Source: Variovorax ginsengisoli
GTDB taxonomy: Bacteria > Pseudomonadota > Gammaproteobacteria > Burkholderiales > Burkholderiaceae_C
Assembly: GCF_030811835.1 (NCBI RefSeq)
Contig: NZ_JAUSRO010000006.1
Location: 310,001-374,000, forward strand
DNA: 64,000 bases
Direction: 5' to 3'
The notes under the pieces: generated by a model
Seen by the model: only the letters and a program-made list of their open reading frames with translations
Databases searched by the model: none
What the model was told of the DNA's origin: nothing
Shown: positions 39,687-50,402 of the stretch, piece after piece
Position numbering within the stretch: the stretch's first letter is position 1
Layout of the letters: the number at the start of each line of letters is the position of its first letter
Made by a program: the position numbers and the translations under genes

Positions 39687-40538
39687 TCAGAGGGGGGTGC
39701 GTTCAGCAGCTTCGAGGGTGTTGACGAGCAGCATGGTGATGGTCATCGGGCCGACGCCGCCGGGCACGGGAGTAATCCATCCGGCGACTTCACGGACACC
39801 GGCAAAGTCGACATCGCCGCAGAGCTTGCCTTCGTCGTTGCGGTTCATGCCCACGTCGATGACGACGGCGCCGGGCTTGACCATGTCGGCGGTGAGCACA
39901 TTGCGCTTGCCGACGGCTGCGACGATCACGTCAGCCTGCCGCGTCATGGCGCCCAGGTCAGGGGTGGCGCTGTGGCAGATGGTGACTGTCGCGTTCTTGG
40001 CCAGCAGCATCAGCGCCATCGGCTTGCCGACGATGTTGCTGCGACCGATGACCACCGCATGCTTGCCGCGCAGGTCGTAGCCGATCGACTCGATCATCTT
40101 CATGCAGCCGTAGGGCGTGCAAGGCCAGAAGCCCGACGCGCCGGTCATGAGGGCGCCTGCGCTGGCGACGTGGAAGCCGTCGACGTCCTTTTCGGGCGCG
40201 ATGGCTTCAATGACTTTCTGCGCATCGATGTGGGCTGGCAGCGGCAGCTGCACCAGGATGCCGTGGATGGACGGGTCGTTGTTGAGCGCGTCGACGCGCG
40301 CGAGCAAGTCGGCCTCGCTCAGTTCGGCGGGATACTTTTCCAGAACCGAATGCAGGCCGTTGTCTTCGCAGGCCTTGACCTTGTTGCGCACGTAAACCTG
40401 GCTGGCCGCGTTGTCACCGACCAGGACCACGGCCAGACCGGGTGTCACGCCACGGGCCTTGAGCGCCGCAGCGCGGGTGGCAACGTCGGCACGAAGCGTG
40501 CGGGAGAGGGCGTTGCCGTCGATCAGTTGTGCAGTCAT
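39687..40538 (-). CDS. folD: Methylenetetrahydrofolate dehydrogenase/cyclohydrolase
   Basis: A 283-residue bifunctional enzyme making 10-formyl-THF from methylene-THF with NADP+. The motif [13 protein letters not shown] carries Tyr49 and Lys53; [10 protein letters not shown], the NADP site [18 protein letters not shown] and the C-terminal [16 protein letters not shown] are all present. The start at 40538 is where homology begins, though the frame is open upstream across the response regulator. It may be transcribed with prlC. Confidence 0.96.
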   Translation of the reverse strand: MTAQLIDGNALSRTLRADVATRAAALKARGVTPGLAVVLVGDNAASQVYVRNKVKACEDNGLHSVLEKYPAELSEADLLARVDALNNDPSIHGILVQLPLPAHIDAQKVIEAIAPEKDVDGFHVASAGALMTGASGFWPCTPYGCMKMIESIGYDLRGKHAVVIGRSNIVGKPMALMLLAKNATVTICHSATPDLGAMTRQADVIVAAVGKRNVLTADMVKPGAVVIDVGMNRNDEGKLCGDVDFAGVREVAGWITPVPGGVGPMTITMLLVNTLEAAERTPL

Positions 40539-40558
40539 CGGGTTCTGATTTTCCAAGT

Positions 40559-40582
40559 AAAAACGCCCGCTTGCGCAGGCGT
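40559..40582 (-). terminator. Rho-independent terminator after the response regulator
   Basis: On the minus strand, ACGCCTGC pairs with GCGGGCGT (one U-G) around a GCAA tetraloop, followed by five T. It separates the two-component genes from folD. Confidence 0.75.
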
Positions 40583-40615
40583 GGAGAACGGTTGTGCCTA
40601 TCGCGGCGATAGCGC

Positions 40616-41251
40616 TCAGGGCGTCTTGACCGGCGCTTGCGCCTGTCCGAGCGCGATCTTCAGCAGATCGGCCACGGTGTTCGCATTGAGCTTTTCCATG
40701 ATGTTGGCGCGGTGCGCCTCCACCGTCTTGATGCTGATGCCCAGGTCGTCGGCAATCTGCTTGTTCAGGCGGCCGGCGACGATGCGTTCGAGCACCTGGG
40801 CCTCGCGGCCCGTCAGCTTGGACAGCAACGCGTCGCGGCTGGCCGATTGCTGGTGCTGCGTGAAGGTCCCTCGTGCATGTTCGAGCATGCGCTCGACCAG
40901 GCTCACCAGGTCGTCTTCCACGAAGGGCTTCTGGATGAAGTCCATTGCACCTTTTTTCATGCTGTCGACGGCCATCGGCACGTCGCCGTGGCCGGTGATG
41001 ACCACGATCGGGAGTGGGGATTTGCGCTCGATCAGGCGATCCTGCAATTCCAGCCCGGTCATGCCGCCCATGCGGATGTCGACGATCAGGCACGCGACTT
41101 CGCGCGGATCGTAGCGCGACAGAAAGGATTCTGCGGAGTCGAAGCATCGAACCCGGTAGTCCTTGCCTTCCAGCAGCCATTGAAGCGAATCTCGTACGGC
41201 TTCGTCATCGTCGACGACATAGACCGTGCCCTTCTTCGGAATCAAACTCAT
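40616..41251 (-). CDS. FixJ/NarL-type response regulator
   Basis: A 211-residue two-component regulator. The receiver domain has acidic residues Asp14-Asp16 ([12 protein letters not shown]), phospho-acceptor Asp58 (LIVDIRMGG), Thr in VVITGHGD and the conserved Lys in FIQKPF. The C-terminal LuxR-type helix-turn-helix ([20 protein letters not shown]... [18 protein letters not shown]) occupies about residues 140-205. Its ATG overlaps the sensor kinase stop by four bases (ATGA). Target genes are unknown; the divergent pyruvate dehydrogenase operon is a candidate by position only. Confidence 0.9.
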   Translation of the reverse strand: MSLIPKKGTVYVVDDDEAVRDSLQWLLEGKDYRVRCFDSAESFLSRYDPREVACLIVDIRMGGMTGLELQDRLIERKSPLPIVVITGHGDVPMAVDSMKKGAMDFIQKPFVEDDLVSLVERMLEHARGTFTQHQQSASRDALLSKLTGREAQVLERIVAGRLNKQIADDLGISIKTVEAHRANIMEKLNANTVADLLKIALGQAQAPVKTP

Positions 41252-43791
41252 GCGGGTACCTTTGCCTCGTCGTTTGCTACGGAACTGATAGCGTCCATCA
41301 CCGGAATCCAGAAGGAAAAACGGCATCCGACCACGTCCGAACCATTGTAGATGTTCTCAGCCTGCATGCGACCGCGATGCGACTCCACAATCGTGCGGCA
41401 AAGGTTCAACCCAATGCCCATGCCTTCGGGCTTGGTAGAGAAAAAGGCTTCATAAAGCCGGTCCATGACCTCGGGCGCCAGGCCCATGCCGGTATCCTGC
41501 ACCGAGAATTCCACGGCCTTGTGGCCTTCGATCACCTTGGGCAGCACGCGCAGCTCGACGCTGCGGCGCGCCAGCGGGCGTTCGGCCAGGTCGATCGACT
41601 CGGCCGCATTCTTCAGCAGGTTGACCAGCACCTGCTCGATGAGGATCGGGTCGACCAGCACGATCGGCAGCCGTGCCGCCACATAGTGGTTGAGACGCAC
41701 GTTGCGCCGACGCAGCTCGATGCCCGCGAGTTCCACCGCTTCGCTCACCATCAGCGCCACGTCCGATGGCGTGCGGTTGGGCTCGCTGCGCTTCACGAAC
41801 GAGCGGATGCGCTGGATGATCTGGCCCGCGCGCTGGGCCTGCTTGGACGTCTTCTCCAGCGCGGCGAGCAGCGTTTCCGAATCGATCTGTTGGCCCTTGA
41901 TGCGCGACATCATGCCGTTGCAGTAGTTGCTGATGGCCGTCAGCGGCTGGTTGAGTTCGTGCGCCACGCTCGACGCCATTTCGCCCATCGTGATCAGCCG
42001 GCTGGCCGACTGCGCACGGTCGGCCTGCGCAGCCGCCTGTTCTTCGGCATCGCGGCGCGGGGTGATGTCGGTGGCGATCACCAGCTGCGCCAGGCGGCCG
42101 TCGACCCAGGTCAGGTAGCGTGAACGCACTTCGAGCCACTTGCCGAGCTCGGGCACGAAAATCTCGTTGTTGGCGGGTTGCGCAGTGGTGAGGGTGTCGA
42201 TCGGCAGGCCGGCGAACGGGTCGACGTCGTCGAGCTCCTCGTCGTGCGCGGCCGATGCCGGCACACCGGCCTGCGCGACCATGCCCAGATGGCCGACGGT
42301 GTTGGAGCCGAACCAGAGCCGGTAGAGCTTGTTGGCAAACAGCAGTTCCTCGCTGCCGATGGGTGCCACCGACACCGCCGCGTCGAGCGCTTCGAGCACC
42401 GTCGTGAAGCGCTCGTACGAGGCAGACAGCTGTTCGCGGATGCGCGTGGGCTCGGTGATGTCGGTCATCGAGGTCATCCAGCCGGTCTGGTGGCCGCGCG
42501 CATCGATCAGCGGCGAGACGTAGAGCCGCGCATTGAAGATGGTCCCGTTCTTGCGCTTGACGCGCACCTGGAACCCGCCGGGCAGGGCGCGGCCATGCAG
42601 CTCCTCTTCGAGGCGCTCGTTCATCACCTCGCGGTCGGATTCGAGCCAGTAGGGGAAAGGGGGTTTCTGGCCGACCAGCTCTTCCTCCGACCAACCGGTC
42701 ATCGCGCAGAACGCGGCGTTCACGTAGGTGATGTGGCCCTGGAGGTCGAGCACCCGCATGCCGGTGAGCATCGAGTTTTCCATGGCGCGGCGAAAGTTGG
42801 TCTCGGCGATCAGCGCTTGCTGGGCCTGCAGGCGCTTGCGCGTGTGGCGCCAGGTGCCGATCAGCATCCAGCTCGTGAGCACGCTCAGCGCGCCCACCAG
42901 CCAGAAAAGTCCATTGCCCACCACGCCCTGCGACGTGCGATAGGCCTGCGCCCGCAGCACGAGTGCATTGCCCACGGGCGACACCGGCACCTCATACTCA
43001 TTGGTGGTCTCGCTCCAGGGCAGCAGCCGCGTGACCGTCTCGCGGGGATTGGCTACCGTGTTGCCCGCGATCAGGCCGCCCTTGGCGTCGAGCAGCGAGA
43101 GTGCATAGCGGGCCGACACCTCCGCCGGCATGCCATAGCGCAGCAGCCCGTCGACCGAAAATTCGCCCATCACCACGCCAGCGAACAGGCCTTGGTCGAA
43201 CAGCGGGATATGCAACTGGAGCATCGAAGGCGGGTCGCTGCCCGCAACCGGTTGCGAGAACACGGGCTGGCGCAGCTCGCGGGCCAGGGCATAGCTGCTT
43301 TCGATGTCGCCGGGGCGCAGCACCTCGCCGACGACGTGCTGCAACGCCGGGTGCACGCTGGGCCCCGCATAGCTTGCCTTGAAGCGACGCCGGTCGTCGA
43401 TCCAGCTGATGGCCTGCAGTTCCGGGAACTGGCTGACCAGCGACTCGGCCCGGCTGGTGAATTCGGCGGCATCGATCTCTCGGTTGGAGGCATCGCGTGC
43501 AATGCGCATGAGCTGTTCCTGGCGCTCGAGCAGGCGCAGGCGCACGCGTTGCTGCGCGTATTCGACGTCGCGCTTGACCGATTCCTGCTCGCGCTCGACC
43601 TCCTCGACACGCAGGTACCAGAAGGCCGAGACGATGGCTGCCAGGAACAGCAGGACGGCTGCCATGGGGGCGAGCATGGCGACCGCGTCCTGCAGCACCG
43701 GGGTCTGGCCACGCCACCAGCGGCGCCACCACGACAGAGGTGATGCGTTTGCCGCACTCCGTGCGGACGCGATCTTAGAGAAGAAGGGCAT
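41248..43791 (-). CDS. Membrane sensor histidine kinase with two PAS-like domains
   Basis: An 847-residue kinase. TM1 is at about residues 35-60; a periplasmic sensing region of about 250 residues follows, then TM2 near 300-325 (LFWLVGALSVLTSWMLIG). Next come a PAS domain (NSMLTGMRVLDLQGHITYVN), a second PAS-like part, and a HisKA domain with phospho-acceptor His611 in SSVAHELNQPLTAISN. The ATPase shows NLLKNAAESID, DTGMGL and GMGIGLNLCRTIVE. The H-box type is DctB/FixL-like. The start at 43791 avoids a weaker upstream frame. The signal is unknown. It is divergent from aceE. Confidence 0.9.
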   Translation of the reverse strand: MPFFSKIASARSAANASPLSWWRRWWRGQTPVLQDAVAMLAPMAAVLLFLAAIVSAFWYLRVEEVEREQESVKRDVEYAQQRVRLRLLERQEQLMRIARDASNREIDAAEFTSRAESLVSQFPELQAISWIDDRRRFKASYAGPSVHPALQHVVGEVLRPGDIESSYALARELRQPVFSQPVAGSDPPSMLQLHIPLFDQGLFAGVVMGEFSVDGLLRYGMPAEVSARYALSLLDAKGGLIAGNTVANPRETVTRLLPWSETTNEYEVPVSPVGNALVLRAQAYRTSQGVVGNGLFWLVGALSVLTSWMLIGTWRHTRKRLQAQQALIAETNFRRAMENSMLTGMRVLDLQGHITYVNAAFCAMTGWSEEELVGQKPPFPYWLESDREVMNERLEEELHGRALPGGFQVRVKRKNGTIFNARLYVSPLIDARGHQTGWMTSMTDITEPTRIREQLSASYERFTTVLEALDAAVSVAPIGSEELLFANKLYRLWFGSNTVGHLGMVAQAGVPASAAHDEELDDVDPFAGLPIDTLTTAQPANNEIFVPELGKWLEVRSRYLTWVDGRLAQLVIATDITPRRDAEEQAAAQADRAQSASRLITMGEMASSVAHELNQPLTAISNYCNGMMSRIKGQQIDSETLLAALEKTSKQAQRAGQIIQRIRSFVKRSEPNRTPSDVALMVSEAVELAGIELRRRNVRLNHYVAARLPIVLVDPILIEQVLVNLLKNAAESIDLAERPLARRSVELRVLPKVIEGHKAVEFSVQDTGMGLAPEVMDRLYEAFFSTKPEGMGIGLNLCRTIVESHRGRMQAENIYNGSDVVGCRFSFWIPVMDAISSVANDEAKVPA

Positions 43792-44017
43792 GGCGCCAAG
43801 TTTAGGGGAAGCCCCCTGTCCGCACGCCCAATAGCAGGTCATATTGGGTCGTCAGCAACTCTGTCGACCGACATCACCATGGCGCATTCGTCTTTTGATA
43901 TTTCATAATAAGAAAAGCATGCGCACCATTTGAAATCATGTGGTTTCTGTGCGAAACTCCCGCGCGCTGGCCTCTGCAGCAATCCTTTTCCGTCACACCC
44001 CTATCCAGGAGACAAGC

Positions 44018-46753
44018 ATGTCGGCAAATCCCGAGAACACTTTTGGCTCGGCCGCGAACGACGCGGATGCGCAAGAAACACGTGAATGGATGGACGCGCT
44101 GTCCGCCGTCATCGAGAGCGAGGGCCCCGAGCGCGCGCACTTCCTCCTCGAACAGCTGCTCGAGCACGCCCGCCAGAACAGCATCGACAAGCCCTTCTCG
44201 GCCAACACCGCCTACGTCAACTCGATCGAAGTCGACCAGGAAGAGCGTTCGCCCGGCAATCTGGCGATCGAAGAGCGCCTGCGCTCGTACATGCGCTGGA
44301 ACGCCATGGCCATGGTGGTCAAGGCCAACCGCCTGCATCCGCCCGAAGGCGGGGACCTCGGCGGCCACATCGGCTCCTTCGCCTCGCTGGCCAGCATGTT
44401 CGGCGCCGGCTTCAACCATTTCTGGCACGCCGAGAGCGAGAACCATGGGGGTGACTGCCTCTACATCCAGGGGCACGTGTCGCCCGGTATCTACGCACGG
44501 GCCTACCTCGAAGGCCGCCTGACCGAAGAGCAGTTGCTCAACTTCCGCCAGGAAGTCGACGGCAAGGGCCTCTCGAGCTACCCGCATCCCAAGCTGATGC
44601 CCGCGTTCTGGCAATTCCCCACGGTGTCGATGGGCCTTGGCCCGCTGATGGCGATCTACCAGGCGCGCTTCCTGAAGTATCTGCATGCCCGGGGCATCGC
44701 GAACACCGAGAACCGCAAGGTCTGGGTGTTCTGTGGCGACGGCGAAATGGACGAGGTCGAATCGCTCGGCGCCATCGGCCTGGCCGCGCGCGAGAAGCTC
44801 GACAACCTGATCTTCGTGATCAACTGCAACCTGCAGCGTCTGGACGGCCCGGTGCGCGGCAACGGCAAGATCATCCAGGAACTCGAAGGCGAGTTCCGTG
44901 GTGCCGGCTGGAACGTGCTCAAGCTGATCTGGGGCTCGGGCTGGGACCCGCTGCTCGCGCGCGACAAGGACGGTGCGCTGCGCAAGATCATGATGGAGTG
45001 CAACGACGGCGACTACCAGTCGTTCAAGGCCAACGATGGCGCCTATGTGCGCAAGAACTTCTTCGGCCGCGATCCGCGCACGCTCGAGATGGTCTCCAAG
45101 ATGAGCGACGACGACATCTGGCAGCTGCGCCGTGGCGGCCATGATTCGCAGAAGGTCTATGCGGCCTTCGACGCGGCCGTCAAGCACGAGGGCCAGCCGA
45201 CCGTGCTCCTGATCAAGACGGTCAAGGGCTTTGGCATGGGCAAGATCGGCGAGGGCAAGAACAACGTCCACCAGACCAAGAAACTGGCCGACGAGGACAT
45301 CAAGGCCTTCCGCGACCGTTTCAACATCCCGATCCCGGACAGCCAGATCGCGGACATCCCTTTCTACAAGCCGGCCGACGACACGCCGGAAATGAAGTAT
45401 CTGCACGAGCGCCGCAAGGCCCTGGGCGGCTACCTGCCGCACCGCCGCGTGAAGGCCGACGAGAGCTTCACCGTGCCGGCACTGGAAACCTTCAAGGCCG
45501 TGCTGGAGCCGACCGCCGAAGGCCGCGAGATCTCGACGACGCAGGCCTACGTGCGCTTCCTCACGCAACTGCTGCGCGACCAGGCACTGGGCCCGCGCGT
45601 CGTGCCGATCCTGGTCGACGAGGCGCGCACTTTCGGCATGGAAGGCCTGTTCCGCCAGATCGGTATCTACAACCCCGCAGGTCAGCAGTACACCCCGGTC
45701 GACAAGGACCAGGTCATGTACTACAAGGAAGACAAGGCCGGACAGATCCTGCAGGAAGGCATCAACGAGGCCGGCGGCATGTCGAGCTGGATCGCAGCCG
45801 CCACGTCGTACAGCACGAACAACCGCATCATGGTGCCGTTCTACGTGTACTACTCGATGTTCGGCTTCCAGCGCATCGGCGACCTGGCCTGGGCGGCCGG
45901 CGACATGCAGGCGCGCGGCTTCCTGCTGGGTGGCACGTCGGGGCGCACCACGCTCAACGGCGAAGGCCTGCAGCATGAGGACGGCCACAGCCACATCCTG
46001 GCCAACACCATCCCGAACTGCGTGAGCTACGACCCGACCTTCGCGCACGAGGTCGGCGTGATCCTGCACCACGGCTTGAAGCGCATGGTCGAAAAGCAGG
46101 AAAACGTCTACTACTACCTGACGCTGCTCAACGAGAACTACGCGATGCCTGGCCTGCAACCGGGCACGGAAGAGCAGATCCTCAAGGGCATGTACCTGTG
46201 CAAGCAGGCGCCTGTGATCGCGCCCGCCAAGGGCAAGGATGCCGAGGAGGTGCCCACGGTGCAGTTGCTGGGCAGCGGCACGATCCTGCGCGAATCGTTC
46301 TTCGCGCAGGAACTTCTGGAGAAGGACTGGGGCGTGAGCGCGGCCGTGTGGAGCTGCCCGAGCTTCAACGAGCTCACGCGCGATGGTCAGGACGCCGACC
46401 GCTGGAACCTGTTGCATCCGACCGAAGAACAACGCGTGTCCTTCGTCGGGCAGCAGCTCGCTGCGAGCAGTGGCCCGGTGGTGGCATCGACCGACTACAT
46501 GAAGGCGTTTGCCGAGCAGATCCGTCCGTACGTGCCCAAGGGCCGCAACTACAAGGTGCTGGGCACCGACGGCTTTGGCCGCAGCGACTTCCGCAGCAAG
46601 CTGCGCGAGCACTTCGAGATCAACCGGCACTTCATCGTGGTGTCGGCGCTCAAGGCGCTGGCTGAGGATGGCACCATCCCCGCATCCAAGGTCGCCGAGG
46701 CCATCAAGAAGTACGGCATCAACGCCGAGAAGATCAACCCGCTCTACGCATAA
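44018..46753 (+). CDS. aceE: Pyruvate dehydrogenase E1 component
   Basis: A 911-residue thiamine-diphosphate enzyme (homodimeric E1p) that decarboxylates pyruvate and acetylates the E2 lipoyl groups. The TPP motif GDGEMDE begins the segment ending in INCNLQRLDGPVRGN; GGHIGSFASLA and the C-terminal TDGFGRSDFR are typical. A good AGGAG site precedes the ATG at 44018. The 226-base gap to the divergent sensor kinase holds an AT-rich patch (about 43891-43915) that may contain promoters, but I cannot place one confidently. aceF follows 29 bases later. Confidence 0.96.
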   Translation: MSANPENTFGSAANDADAQETREWMDALSAVIESEGPERAHFLLEQLLEHARQNSIDKPFSANTAYVNSIEVDQEERSPGNLAIEERLRSYMRWNAMAMVVKANRLHPPEGGDLGGHIGSFASLASMFGAGFNHFWHAESENHGGDCLYIQGHVSPGIYARAYLEGRLTEEQLLNFRQEVDGKGLSSYPHPKLMPAFWQFPTVSMGLGPLMAIYQARFLKYLHARGIANTENRKVWVFCGDGEMDEVESLGAIGLAAREKLDNLIFVINCNLQRLDGPVRGNGKIIQELEGEFRGAGWNVLKLIWGSGWDPLLARDKDGALRKIMMECNDGDYQSFKANDGAYVRKNFFGRDPRTLEMVSKMSDDDIWQLRRGGHDSQKVYAAFDAAVKHEGQPTVLLIKTVKGFGMGKIGEGKNNVHQTKKLADEDIKAFRDRFNIPIPDSQIADIPFYKPADDTPEMKYLHERRKALGGYLPHRRVKADESFTVPALETFKAVLEPTAEGREISTTQAYVRFLTQLLRDQALGPRVVPILVDEARTFGMEGLFRQIGIYNPAGQQYTPVDKDQVMYYKEDKAGQILQEGINEAGGMSSWIAAATSYSTNNRIMVPFYVYYSMFGFQRIGDLAWAAGDMQARGFLLGGTSGRTTLNGEGLQHEDGHSHILANTIPNCVSYDPTFAHEVGVILHHGLKRMVEKQENVYYYLTLLNENYAMPGLQPGTEEQILKGMYLCKQAPVIAPAKGKDAEEVPTVQLLGSGTILRESFFAQELLEKDWGVSAAVWSCPSFNELTRDGQDADRWNLLHPTEEQRVSFVGQQLAASSGPVVASTDYMKAFAEQIRPYVPKGRNYKVLGTDGFGRSDFRSKLREHFEINRHFIVVSALKALAEDGTIPASKVAEAIKKYGINAEKINPLYA

Positions 46754-46782
46754 CCGACGCGCCTGGCGCGGGAGACAGACAT

Positions 46783-48468
46783 ATGGCAACAGTGGATATC
46801 AAGGTGCCGGACATTGGCGACTTCGACGAGGTCGCGGTCATCGAGGTGCTGGTGAAGGTGGGCGACACGGTCAAGGCCGAGCAGTCGCTGATCACGGTGG
46901 AGTCGGACAAGGCGTCGATGGAGATTCCGTCGAGCCAGGCCGGCGTGGTCAAGGAGATCAAGGTCGCGGTGGGCGGCAAGGTCAAGGAAGGTTCGGTCGT
47001 GCTGGTGCTCGAGGCCGACGGTGCACAGGCGCCTGCGCCCGCAGCTGCCCCTGCGCCGGCCGCAGCGTCACCGGCTGCCGCTGCGGCAACGCCGGCCCCT
47101 GCTGCACCCGCCCCTGCACCGGCCGCAGCAAGCGGCCCGGTCGAGGTCAAGGTGCCCGACATCGGCGACTTCAAGGACGTTTCGGTCATCGAGGTGCTGG
47201 TGAAGGTGGGTGACACGGTCAAGGCCGAGCAGTCGCTGATCACGGTGGAGTCGGACAAGGCGTCGATGGAGATTCCGTCGTCGGCGGCTGGCGTCGTGAA
47301 GGAACTCCGGGTGAAGGTGGGCGATGTCGTGAACATCGGCGACCTGGTGGCGATGCTGGAAGGCACGTCGGCCGCTGCACCCGCCGCCGCAACCGCGCCT
47401 GCTGCAGCCGCTTCGGCACCTGCCTCGGCGACCGCGTCTGCGCCGACGCCAGCTGCTGCATCGCCATCGCCTGCAGCAACGACCGCCGCTGCCGCGCCTG
47501 CGCACAACCCCACCGTAGCGCCGACCGGCAAGCTGCCACACGCGTCGCCGTCGATCCGCAAGTTCGCACGCGAACTCGGCGTTCCGCTCGACGAGATCAA
47601 GGGTTCAGGCCTGAAGGGCCGCATCACGCAGGAAGACATCCACGCCTTCACCAAGGCCGTGATGAGCGGCGCTGCCAGCACCAAGGCTGCCGCGGCGAAG
47701 GCTCCGGTGGGTGGTGGCAGTGCCGACGGCGCGGCGCTCGGTCTGATTCCGTGGCCCAAGGTCGACTTCGCGAAGTTTGGCACGGTCGAGCGCAAGGACC
47801 TGTCGCGCATCAAGAAGATCAGCGGCGCGAACCTGCACCGCAACTGGGTGATGATCCCTCACGTCACCAACAACGACGAAGCGGACATCACCGAGCTCGA
47901 AGCCTTCCGCGTGGCGACCAACAAGGAGAACGAGAAGAGCGGCGTGAAGGTCACGATGCTGGCCTTCGTGATCAAGGCCGTGGTCTCGGCGCTGAAGAAA
48001 TTTCCCGAGTTCAATACCAGCCTGGACGGTGACACGCTGGTCTACAAGCAGTACTACAACGTCGGCTTCGCAGCGGACACGCCCAACGGGCTGGTGGTGC
48101 CGGTGCTCAAGGATGCCGACAAGAAGGGCATCCTGCAGATCAGCCAGGAGATGGGCGAGCTCGCCAAGAAGGCGCGCGACGGCAAGCTCGGCTCGGCCGA
48201 CATGCAGGGCGGCTGCATGTCGATCAGTTCGCTCGGCGGCATTGGTGGCACGCATTTCACGCCCATCATCAACGCGCCCGAAGTGGCCATCCTCGGCCTG
48301 TCCAAGGGCCAGATGAAGCCGGTGTGGGATGGCAAGCAGTTCGTGCCGCGCCTGACGCTGCCGCTGTCGCTGTCCTATGACCACCGCGTGATCGATGGCG
48401 CCTCCGCAGCACGCTTCAACGCGTACCTCGGCCAGGTCCTTGCTGACTTCCGCCGCGTGCTGCTCTGA
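46783..48468 (+). CDS. aceF: Pyruvate dehydrogenase E2, dihydrolipoamide acetyltransferase (two lipoyl domains)
   Basis: A 561-residue E2 core subunit. Lipoyl domain 1 (residues 2-78, Lys43) and domain 2 (119-193, Lys159) are joined by Ala/Pro-rich linkers. A peripheral-subunit-binding domain lies near 255-290 ([21 protein letters not shown]), and the catalytic acyltransferase ends with [15 protein letters not shown]. The two lipoyl coding segments are nearly identical in DNA and also match the one in the next gene. It starts 29 bases after aceE; lpdA follows 13 bases later. Confidence 0.96.
   Translation: MATVDIKVPDIGDFDEVAVIEVLVKVGDTVKAEQSLITVESDKASMEIPSSQAGVVKEIKVAVGGKVKEGSVVLVLEADGAQAPAPAAAPAPAAASPAAAAATPAPAAPAPAPAAASGPVEVKVPDIGDFKDVSVIEVLVKVGDTVKAEQSLITVESDKASMEIPSSAAGVVKELRVKVGDVVNIGDLVAMLEGTSAAAPAAATAPAAAASAPASATASAPTPAAASPSPAATTAAAAPAHNPTVAPTGKLPHASPSIRKFARELGVPLDEIKGSGLKGRITQEDIHAFTKAVMSGAASTKAAAAKAPVGGGSADGAALGLIPWPKVDFAKFGTVERKDLSRIKKISGANLHRNWVMIPHVTNNDEADITELEAFRVATNKENEKSGVKVTMLAFVIKAVVSALKKFPEFNTSLDGDTLVYKQYYNVGFAADTPNGLVVPVLKDADKKGILQISQEMGELAKKARDGKLGSADMQGGCMSISSLGGIGGTHFTPIINAPEVAILGLSKGQMKPVWDGKQFVPRLTLPLSLSYDHRVIDGASAARFNAYLGQVLADFRRVLL
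46801..46932 (+). repeat. Lipoyl-domain DNA repeat, copy 1 (aceF domain 1)
   Basis: This 132-base segment encodes aceF residues 7-50. It differs from copy 3 (48500-48631) at 8 positions, all synonymous, and from copy 2 at 8 positions concentrated in the first third. Confidence 0.9.
47149..47280 (+). repeat. Lipoyl-domain DNA repeat, copy 2 (aceF domain 2)
   Basis: Encodes aceF residues 123-166. Its last 96 bases (47185-47280) differ from copy 1 (46837-46932) at a single position. Confidence 0.9.
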
Positions 48469-48481
48469 GAAGGAACCGAAC

Positions 48482-50308
48482 ATGAGTGAACAACAGATCA
48501 AGGTTCCGGACATCGGTGACTTCGACGAGGTCGCGGTGATCGAGGTGCTCGTGAAGGTGGGTGACACGGTCAAGGCCGAGCAATCGCTGATCACGGTGGA
48601 GTCGGACAAGGCGTCGATGGAGATTCCTTCGTCGGCGGCCGGTGTGATCAAGTCGGTGGCCGTGAAGGTGGGCGACAAGGTCAAGCAGGGTTCGGTCGTG
48701 GTGACGCTGGAGGCGGCGGAAGGTGCCGCCACGGCATCGGCGCCCGCGGCAGCTCCTGCGGCGCCCGCGCCCCAGGCCGCCCCGGCGGCGGCTGCGCCCC
48801 AGGCGACCGCACCCGCACCCGCTGCGGCTTCCAGCTACGGCGGCAGCGTCGACATCGAATGCGACGTGCTCGTGCTCGGCGCCGGCCCTGGCGGCTATTC
48901 GGCGGCGTTCCGTGCAGCCGACCTCGGCCTGAAGGTCGTGCTGGTCGAGCGTTATGCCACGCTGGGCGGCGTCTGCCTGAACGTCGGCTGCATCCCTTCG
49001 AAGGCGCTGCTGCATGTCGCTTCGGTGATGGACGAGGTCAAGCACTTCGCCGATCTGGGGGTCGACTTCGGCACGCCCACTGTCGACCGCGCCAAGCTGC
49101 TTGGCCACAAGAACAAGGTCGTGGGCAAGCTCACGGGCGGCCTCACGGCCATGGCCAAGATGCGCAAGGTCACGACCGTGCGTGGCCTGGGCGAGTTCGT
49201 CGACCCGTACCACCTCAAGGCGCAGGAAACCTCGGGCACCGGCAGCGCGACGACCGACAAGGCGCAGACCATCAAGTTCCGCAACTGCATCATCGCTGCC
49301 GGCTCGCAGGCGGTGCATCTGCCCTTCATGCCCAAGGGCGATCCGCGCGTGGTCGATTCGACCGGCGCGCTGGAAATGGGCATCGACCCCAAGCGCATGC
49401 TGATCCTCGGCGGCGGCATCATCGGCCTGGAGATGGGCTCAGTGTATTCGTCGCTCGGCGCGCGCCTCGACGTGGTCGAGATGATGGACGGCCTGATGCA
49501 GGGCGCCGACCGCGACCTGGTGAAGGTCTGGCAGAAGATGAACGCGCCGCGCTTCGACAACATCATGTTGAAGACCAAGACGGTGGGTGCCGAGGCGACC
49601 AAGGAGGGCATCAAGGTCATGTTCGAAGGCGAGAACGCCCCCAAGGAGCCTCAACTGTACGACCTGGTCCTCCAGGCCGTCGGCCGCACCCCCAACGGCA
49701 AGAAGATCGGTGCCGAGAAGGCGGGCGTGGCCGTGACCGACCGCGGCTTCATCAACGTCGACATCCAGATGCGCACCAACGTGCCCCACATCTTCGCGAT
49801 TGGCGACATCGTTGGCCAGCCGATGCTGGCGCACAAGGCGGTGCACGAGGCGCACGTGGCGGCCGAAGTGATCGCCGGCGAGCAGAAGGGCGACAAGGAA
49901 CTGGCCAGCGCGGCCTTCAATGCCCGCGTGATCCCAAGCGTGGCCTACACCGACCCTGAAGTGGCCTGGGTCGGCCTGACCGAAGACCAGGCGAAGGCCG
50001 AAGGCATCAAGGTGAAGAAGGGGCATTTCCCTTGGAGCGCGTCTGGCCGCGCCATTGCCAACGGTCGCGACGAAGGCTTCACCAAGCTGCTGTTCGACGC
50101 CGAGACGCACCGCATCCTGGGCGGTGGCATCGTCGGCACCCATGCGGGCGACATGCTGGGCGAGATCGCCCTGGCCATCGAGATGGGCGCCGACGAGATC
50201 GATATCGGCAAGACCATCCATCCGCATCCGACGCTGGGCGAGAGCATCGGCATGGCGGCAGAAGTCGCGCACGGTACCTGTACCGACCTGCCACCGGTCA
50301 AGCGCTGA
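48482..50308 (+). CDS. lpdA: Dihydrolipoamide dehydrogenase E3 with N-terminal lipoyl domain
   Basis: A 608-residue flavoprotein regenerating lipoamide for the pyruvate dehydrogenase complex. Residues 1-78 are a lipoyl domain (Lys43 in SDKAS), followed by an Ala/Pro linker and then the FAD domain ([17 protein letters not shown]) with redox disulfide [13 protein letters not shown], an NAD domain ([19 protein letters not shown]) and the interface HPHPTLGE. Lipoyl-E3 fusions are known in betaproteobacteria and Neisseria. It closes the aceE-aceF-lpdA operon before a bidirectional terminator. Confidence 0.95.
   Translation: MSEQQIKVPDIGDFDEVAVIEVLVKVGDTVKAEQSLITVESDKASMEIPSSAAGVIKSVAVKVGDKVKQGSVVVTLEAAEGAATASAPAAAPAAPAPQAAPAAAAPQATAPAPAAASSYGGSVDIECDVLVLGAGPGGYSAAFRAADLGLKVVLVERYATLGGVCLNVGCIPSKALLHVASVMDEVKHFADLGVDFGTPTVDRAKLLGHKNKVVGKLTGGLTAMAKMRKVTTVRGLGEFVDPYHLKAQETSGTGSATTDKAQTIKFRNCIIAAGSQAVHLPFMPKGDPRVVDSTGALEMGIDPKRMLILGGGIIGLEMGSVYSSLGARLDVVEMMDGLMQGADRDLVKVWQKMNAPRFDNIMLKTKTVGAEATKEGIKVMFEGENAPKEPQLYDLVLQAVGRTPNGKKIGAEKAGVAVTDRGFINVDIQMRTNVPHIFAIGDIVGQPMLAHKAVHEAHVAAEVIAGEQKGDKELASAAFNARVIPSVAYTDPEVAWVGLTEDQAKAEGIKVKKGHFPWSASGRAIANGRDEGFTKLLFDAETHRILGGGIVGTHAGDMLGEIALAIEMGADEIDIGKTIHPHPTLGESIGMAAEVAHGTCTDLPPVKR
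48500..48631 (+). repeat. Lipoyl-domain DNA repeat, copy 3 (lpdA)
   Basis: Encodes lpdA residues 7-50. The protein is identical to copy 1 over this range, and the 8 DNA differences are all silent. Confidence 0.9.
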
Positions 50309-50332
50309 GCTTCGCGGCGCGCACGCGCAAAA

Positions 50333-50355
50333 AAACCCGCCTCGGCGGGTTTTTC
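50333..50355. terminator. Bidirectional terminator between lpdA and NlpC/P60 genes
   Basis: CCCGC/GCGGG stem with a CTCG loop, flanked by A-run and T-run that extend the pairing, so it can work on both strands for the two convergent genes. Confidence 0.8.
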
Positions 50356-50402
50356 ATGTCTGCCCGCAGATCGGGCCTGCAAGCGGATGGTCAGTTGTGG
50401 GC

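Noticed and set aside
43874..46789. A 971-codon minus-strand frame opposite aceE
   Set aside because: Shadow of aceE codon bias; the composition is His/Val/Arg-rich and it has no family features.
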